This document shows positions 30,549-32,679 of a DNA stretch of 32,679 bases, piece after piece. Below the pieces are notes generated by a model that saw only the letters and a list, made by a program, of their open reading frames with translations, was not told where the DNA came from and did not search any database. Each line of letters opens with the position of its first letter. Within the stretch, counting starts at the first letter, position 1. Source of the DNA: Bacteroidota bacterium (GTDB lineage Bacteria > Bacteroidota > Bacteroidia > Bacteroidales > Prolixibacteraceae). The stretch lies in assembly GCA_023251455.1 (NCBI GenBank), contig JAHEYT010000072.1, positions 1 through 32,679 of the forward strand. Reading direction: 5' to 3'. A program made the translations under genes and the position numbers.

Positions 30549-31739
30549 ATGAAAACACAAACCCGATTTAAACGTTTAGTGATCCTTCTGTCTATCTGCG
30601 GATCATTAATTTCATGTAGTCAAAAAACTACTGATAAATCAATAGTCAGGTTGCCGAAGTACAAACAGAGCCTGACTGACGCCTATCAGAAAGTTGGTTT
30701 ATTTTGCACAATTAACTATGTACCCGGATTAACAGTTGCGGTTTCGATTGACAATAAACTGGTTTGGGCCGATGGATTTGGGTATTCCAGTCATGAATTA
30801 AAAACCAAAACCTCCCCTACCCATAAGTTCCGCATTGGCCAGGTTTCTGAATTAATAACTGCGCTCACTGCAGCTAAACTTTACGAAGAGGGCAAGTTAA
30901 AAATAGACCGAGCTGTATCTGAACTTGTACCAGAATTATCTCAAAAGAAAGCAAGTTATACCATTCAACAACTAGGGGCTCATGCCTCTGGGATAAGAGC
31001 TGAGAAAACGGCAGCAGGAAGGGGGAATACAATTAATTTTGAAACTCTAATACCTTCATTTATTAGCGATTCCCTATTGTATGAACCTGGTAATTATACT
31101 TCGCACACTGAACTTGGATTTGACCTTATTGGCTACATCATTCAAAAAACGAACAATGAGTCTTTCACAAAGCTGGTAAAGAAAACTCTTTTAGACACGC
31201 TTAAATTGGCAAATACCATTCAGGATAATCCCTATGCAATTATTGAAAATAAAAGCAATACATACGACTACGATTACATATCACAACCAATGGTTGCCAG
31301 CCAAATTGACCTTCGTGGCAAAGAAGCCTCTGCCGGATACCTGAGTTCGGTTCTTGATCTGGTAAAGATGGGAAATACGCTTCTTTATCCGGGTTTTCTA
31401 AAACAAGAAACAATTGATCTGATTACAAAACCTTACATTTTGAAAACCGGACAAACCTCAGCATATGGATTTGGGCTAATTGTGAATAAGGACAATGAAG
31501 GAAAACCATTTCTGGGACAAAAAGGCAATGTAAGCGGTGGAAGTTCAGCCCTGCTTATTTATCCTGAAGATAAATTAGTAATAGCTATTGCATGTAACAT
31601 TGGAGATGGTTCATGGGAACTACCAGTATTTGATATTGCTTCGATTTTTCAGAATCAATTGCACCCGGAGAAACAAGTTAAAGTTGAGGAAGAACAAAAA
31701 CAGAATGAGGAAACAACGAAAACTCCTGAAGCAAAATAA
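30549..31739 (+). CDS. Beta-lactamase-fold lipoprotein without catalytic residues (probable pseudoenzyme)
   Basis: This 396-residue lipoprotein (lipobox LISC, Cys23) follows the serine beta-lactamase/class C-like family along its length (PGLTVAVSIDNKLVWADGFG, HASGI, ELGFDLIGYII, AYGFGLIV). Every catalytic position is changed. The SxxK motif, normally in IGSVSK, is QVSE (98-101). The YxN motif is HTE (about 186-188). The HxG/KTG box is QKG (324-326). It therefore cannot act by the usual acyl-enzyme mechanism and may bind peptidoglycan, peptide or a partner. A Glu/Lys/Gln-rich tail of about 25 residues ends the protein. It stands alone between ugd-uxs and a bidirectional terminator. Confidence 0.82.
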   Translation: MKTQTRFKRLVILLSICGSLISCSQKTTDKSIVRLPKYKQSLTDAYQKVGLFCTINYVPGLTVAVSIDNKLVWADGFGYSSHELKTKTSPTHKFRIGQVSELITALTAAKLYEEGKLKIDRAVSELVPELSQKKASYTIQQLGAHASGIRAEKTAAGRGNTINFETLIPSFISDSLLYEPGNYTSHTELGFDLIGYIIQKTNNESFTKLVKKTLLDTLKLANTIQDNPYAIIENKSNTYDYDYISQPMVASQIDLRGKEASAGYLSSVLDLVKMGNTLLYPGFLKQETIDLITKPYILKTGQTSAYGFGLIVNKDNEGKPFLGQKGNVSGGSSALLIYPEDKLVIAIACNIGDGSWELPVFDIASIFQNQLHPEKQVKVEEEQKQNEETTKTPEAK

Positions 31740-31769
31740 AAGCCATTGATGATAAACAGAAACAAATAA

Positions 31770-31818
31770 AAAAAATCCGGAAGGTGATCGAACTGATCAT
31801 CCCTTCCGGATTTTTTTA
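31770..31818 (+). terminator. Bidirectional intrinsic terminator between convergent genes
   Basis: AAATCCGGAAGG pairs with CCTTCCGGATTT, enclosing a smaller inner hairpin (TGATCGAACTGATCA). T runs flank it on both strands (TTTTTTTATTT on plus, TTTTTTTTATTT on minus). It serves the lipoprotein gene and glyA. Confidence 0.92.
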
Positions 31819-31840
31819 TTTAGTATTCCTTATATGCCGG

Positions 31841-32679
31841 TTACCAGGCAAATAACGGAAGGTCTTTCATCTTTTCATTCACACGTTTACGAACCGAAAG
31901 AATCACTTCCTCATTGTCGATGTTGCTGATAACTTCGTCAATCAAATCAACAATTACCGCCATAAAATCTTCTTTTACGCCACGGGTTGTAATCGCCGGT
32001 GTTCCAACACGAAGACCTGATGTTGTAAATGGTGAACGGCTATCGAACGGAACCATATTTTTGTTGATGGTGATGTCGGCACGAACCAATGCATTTTCAG
32101 CCTGTTTACCGGTTACTTCAGGGAATTTGGTACGAAGGTCAATCAACATCGAATGGTTGTCTGTTCCACCTGAAATAACTTTATAACCCTTAGCCATAAA
32201 AGCTTCGGCCATTACTGAGGCATTTTTCTTTACCTGTGCCTGATAAACTTTGTACGATGGATCGAGCGCTTCAGCAAAAGAAACTGCTTTCGAAGCAATC
32301 ACGTGTTCAAGCGGTCCACCCTGTTGTCCGGGGAAAACAGAAAAATCGAGTACCTGAGACATCATTTTGGTAACACCTTTTGGAGTTTTAAATCCAAATG
32401 GGTTTTCAAAATCTTCGCCCATCAGGATAATTCCACCGCGTGGGCCACGCAAGGTTTTATGAGTTGTTGAAGTGACAATGTGAGCATATTTTACAGGGTT
32501 GTCCAGCAATCCGGCAGCAATCAAACCAGCAGGGTGAGCCATATCAATCATCAGCAAAGCGCCGATTTTATCTGCAATGGCCCGCATGCGGGCATAATCC
32601 CATTCGCGTGAATAAGCCGAAGCACCACCAATAATCAGTTTAGGTTTGTGTTCCAACGCCAATGCTTCCATTTCGTCGT
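31841..32679 (-). CDS. glyA: Serine hydroxymethyltransferase, 3' part (5' end outside the window)
   Basis: The frame runs to the window edge, so about 279 C-terminal residues are seen and roughly the first third is missing. The ATG at 32671 is internal to the gene and not its start. The PLP-binding STTHKTLRGPRGG with the Schiff-base Lys is present, preceded by IDMAHPAGLIAAG. SGLRVGTPAITTRG follows further on. The enzyme interconverts serine and glycine while charging tetrahydrofolate. It is a housekeeping gene and marks a return to core chromosome at the right end. It ends about 23 bp from the bidirectional terminator. Confidence 0.96.
   Translation of the reverse strand, partial: DEMEALALEHKPKLIIGGASAYSREWDYARMRAIADKIGALLMIDMAHPAGLIAAGLLDNPVKYAHIVTSTTHKTLRGPRGGIILMGEDFENPFGFKTPKGVTKMMSQVLDFSVFPGQQGGPLEHVIASKAVSFAEALDPSYKVYQAQVKKNASVMAEAFMAKGYKVISGGTDNHSMLIDLRTKFPEVTGKQAENALVRADITINKNMVPFDSRSPFTTSGLRVGTPAITTRGVKEDFMAVIVDLIDEVISNIDNEEVILSVRKRVNEKMKDLPLFAW

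Overview
The window is a chromosomal segment from a member of the Bacteroidota. The signs are A-rich start contexts with no visible Shine-Dalgarno sequences, weak TAnnTTTG-type -7 elements, many outer-membrane barrels, OmpA-family lipoproteins, DUF4382 and DUF3494 secreted proteins, and gene order typical of that phylum. A Marinilabiliales/Prolixibacteraceae-like lineage is plausible, but genus cannot be assigned from sequence alone. I see no tRNA, rRNA or CRISPR array.

Layout. (1) 1-112: three 24-bp-spaced repeats that look like the end of an IS21-type element, abutting the 3' end of an Omp85-type outer-membrane protein gene (103-1953, minus). (2) 2084-7121, minus: two complete tandem Mla/MCE lipid-transport modules, each ordered mlaE-mlaF-mlaD and each with its own promoter. 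(3) 7287-20366: a cell-envelope block. It holds a PorT-like barrel, four OmpA-domain proteins of different design, a CsbD-like stress protein, a 14-repeat secreted RCC1 protein, a DUF3494 (ice-binding type) lipoprotein with InlB-like repeats, a DUF4382 lipoprotein and two small secreted or barrel proteins. (4) 20607-22354, minus: a barrel-like protein next to two decaying genes, a metallophosphoesterase with an in-frame TGA and a patatin-like phospholipase reduced to its two ends. (5) 22374-26692, minus: an operon of a GT2 glycosyltransferase, a double LAB_N membrane protein, a GT39/ArnT-like glycosyltransferase, a UDP-glucuronate 4-epimerase-like enzyme and an acyl-carrier-like protein lacking the modified serine. 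(6) 27183-27905: a TetR regulator with one operator at its own start and two more downstream. (7) 28068-30349, plus: UDP-glucose dehydrogenase and UDP-glucuronate decarboxylase. (8) a beta-lactamase-fold lipoprotein that lacks every catalytic motif, then the 3' part of glyA.

The most striking signal is regulatory. Eight promoters between 4.5 and 19.2 kb share one rigid layout: GTGTGAATNATGTAAC, then a second TGTAAC-type half-site exactly 21 bp on, then a TTTG/TTTA-ended -7 element exactly 29 nt after that. They drive both Mla modules and nearly all of the envelope block, so a single regulator probably controls lipid transport and outer-membrane/peptidoglycan-tethering proteins together, most likely as an envelope-stress or stationary-phase response (the function is inference). 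The sugar genes fit together too: Ugd makes UDP-GlcA, the 4-epimerase can make UDP-GalA, and the GT2/LAB_N/GT39 set resembles machinery that loads a sugar on a polyprenyl carrier and transfers it to lipid A or another envelope acceptor.
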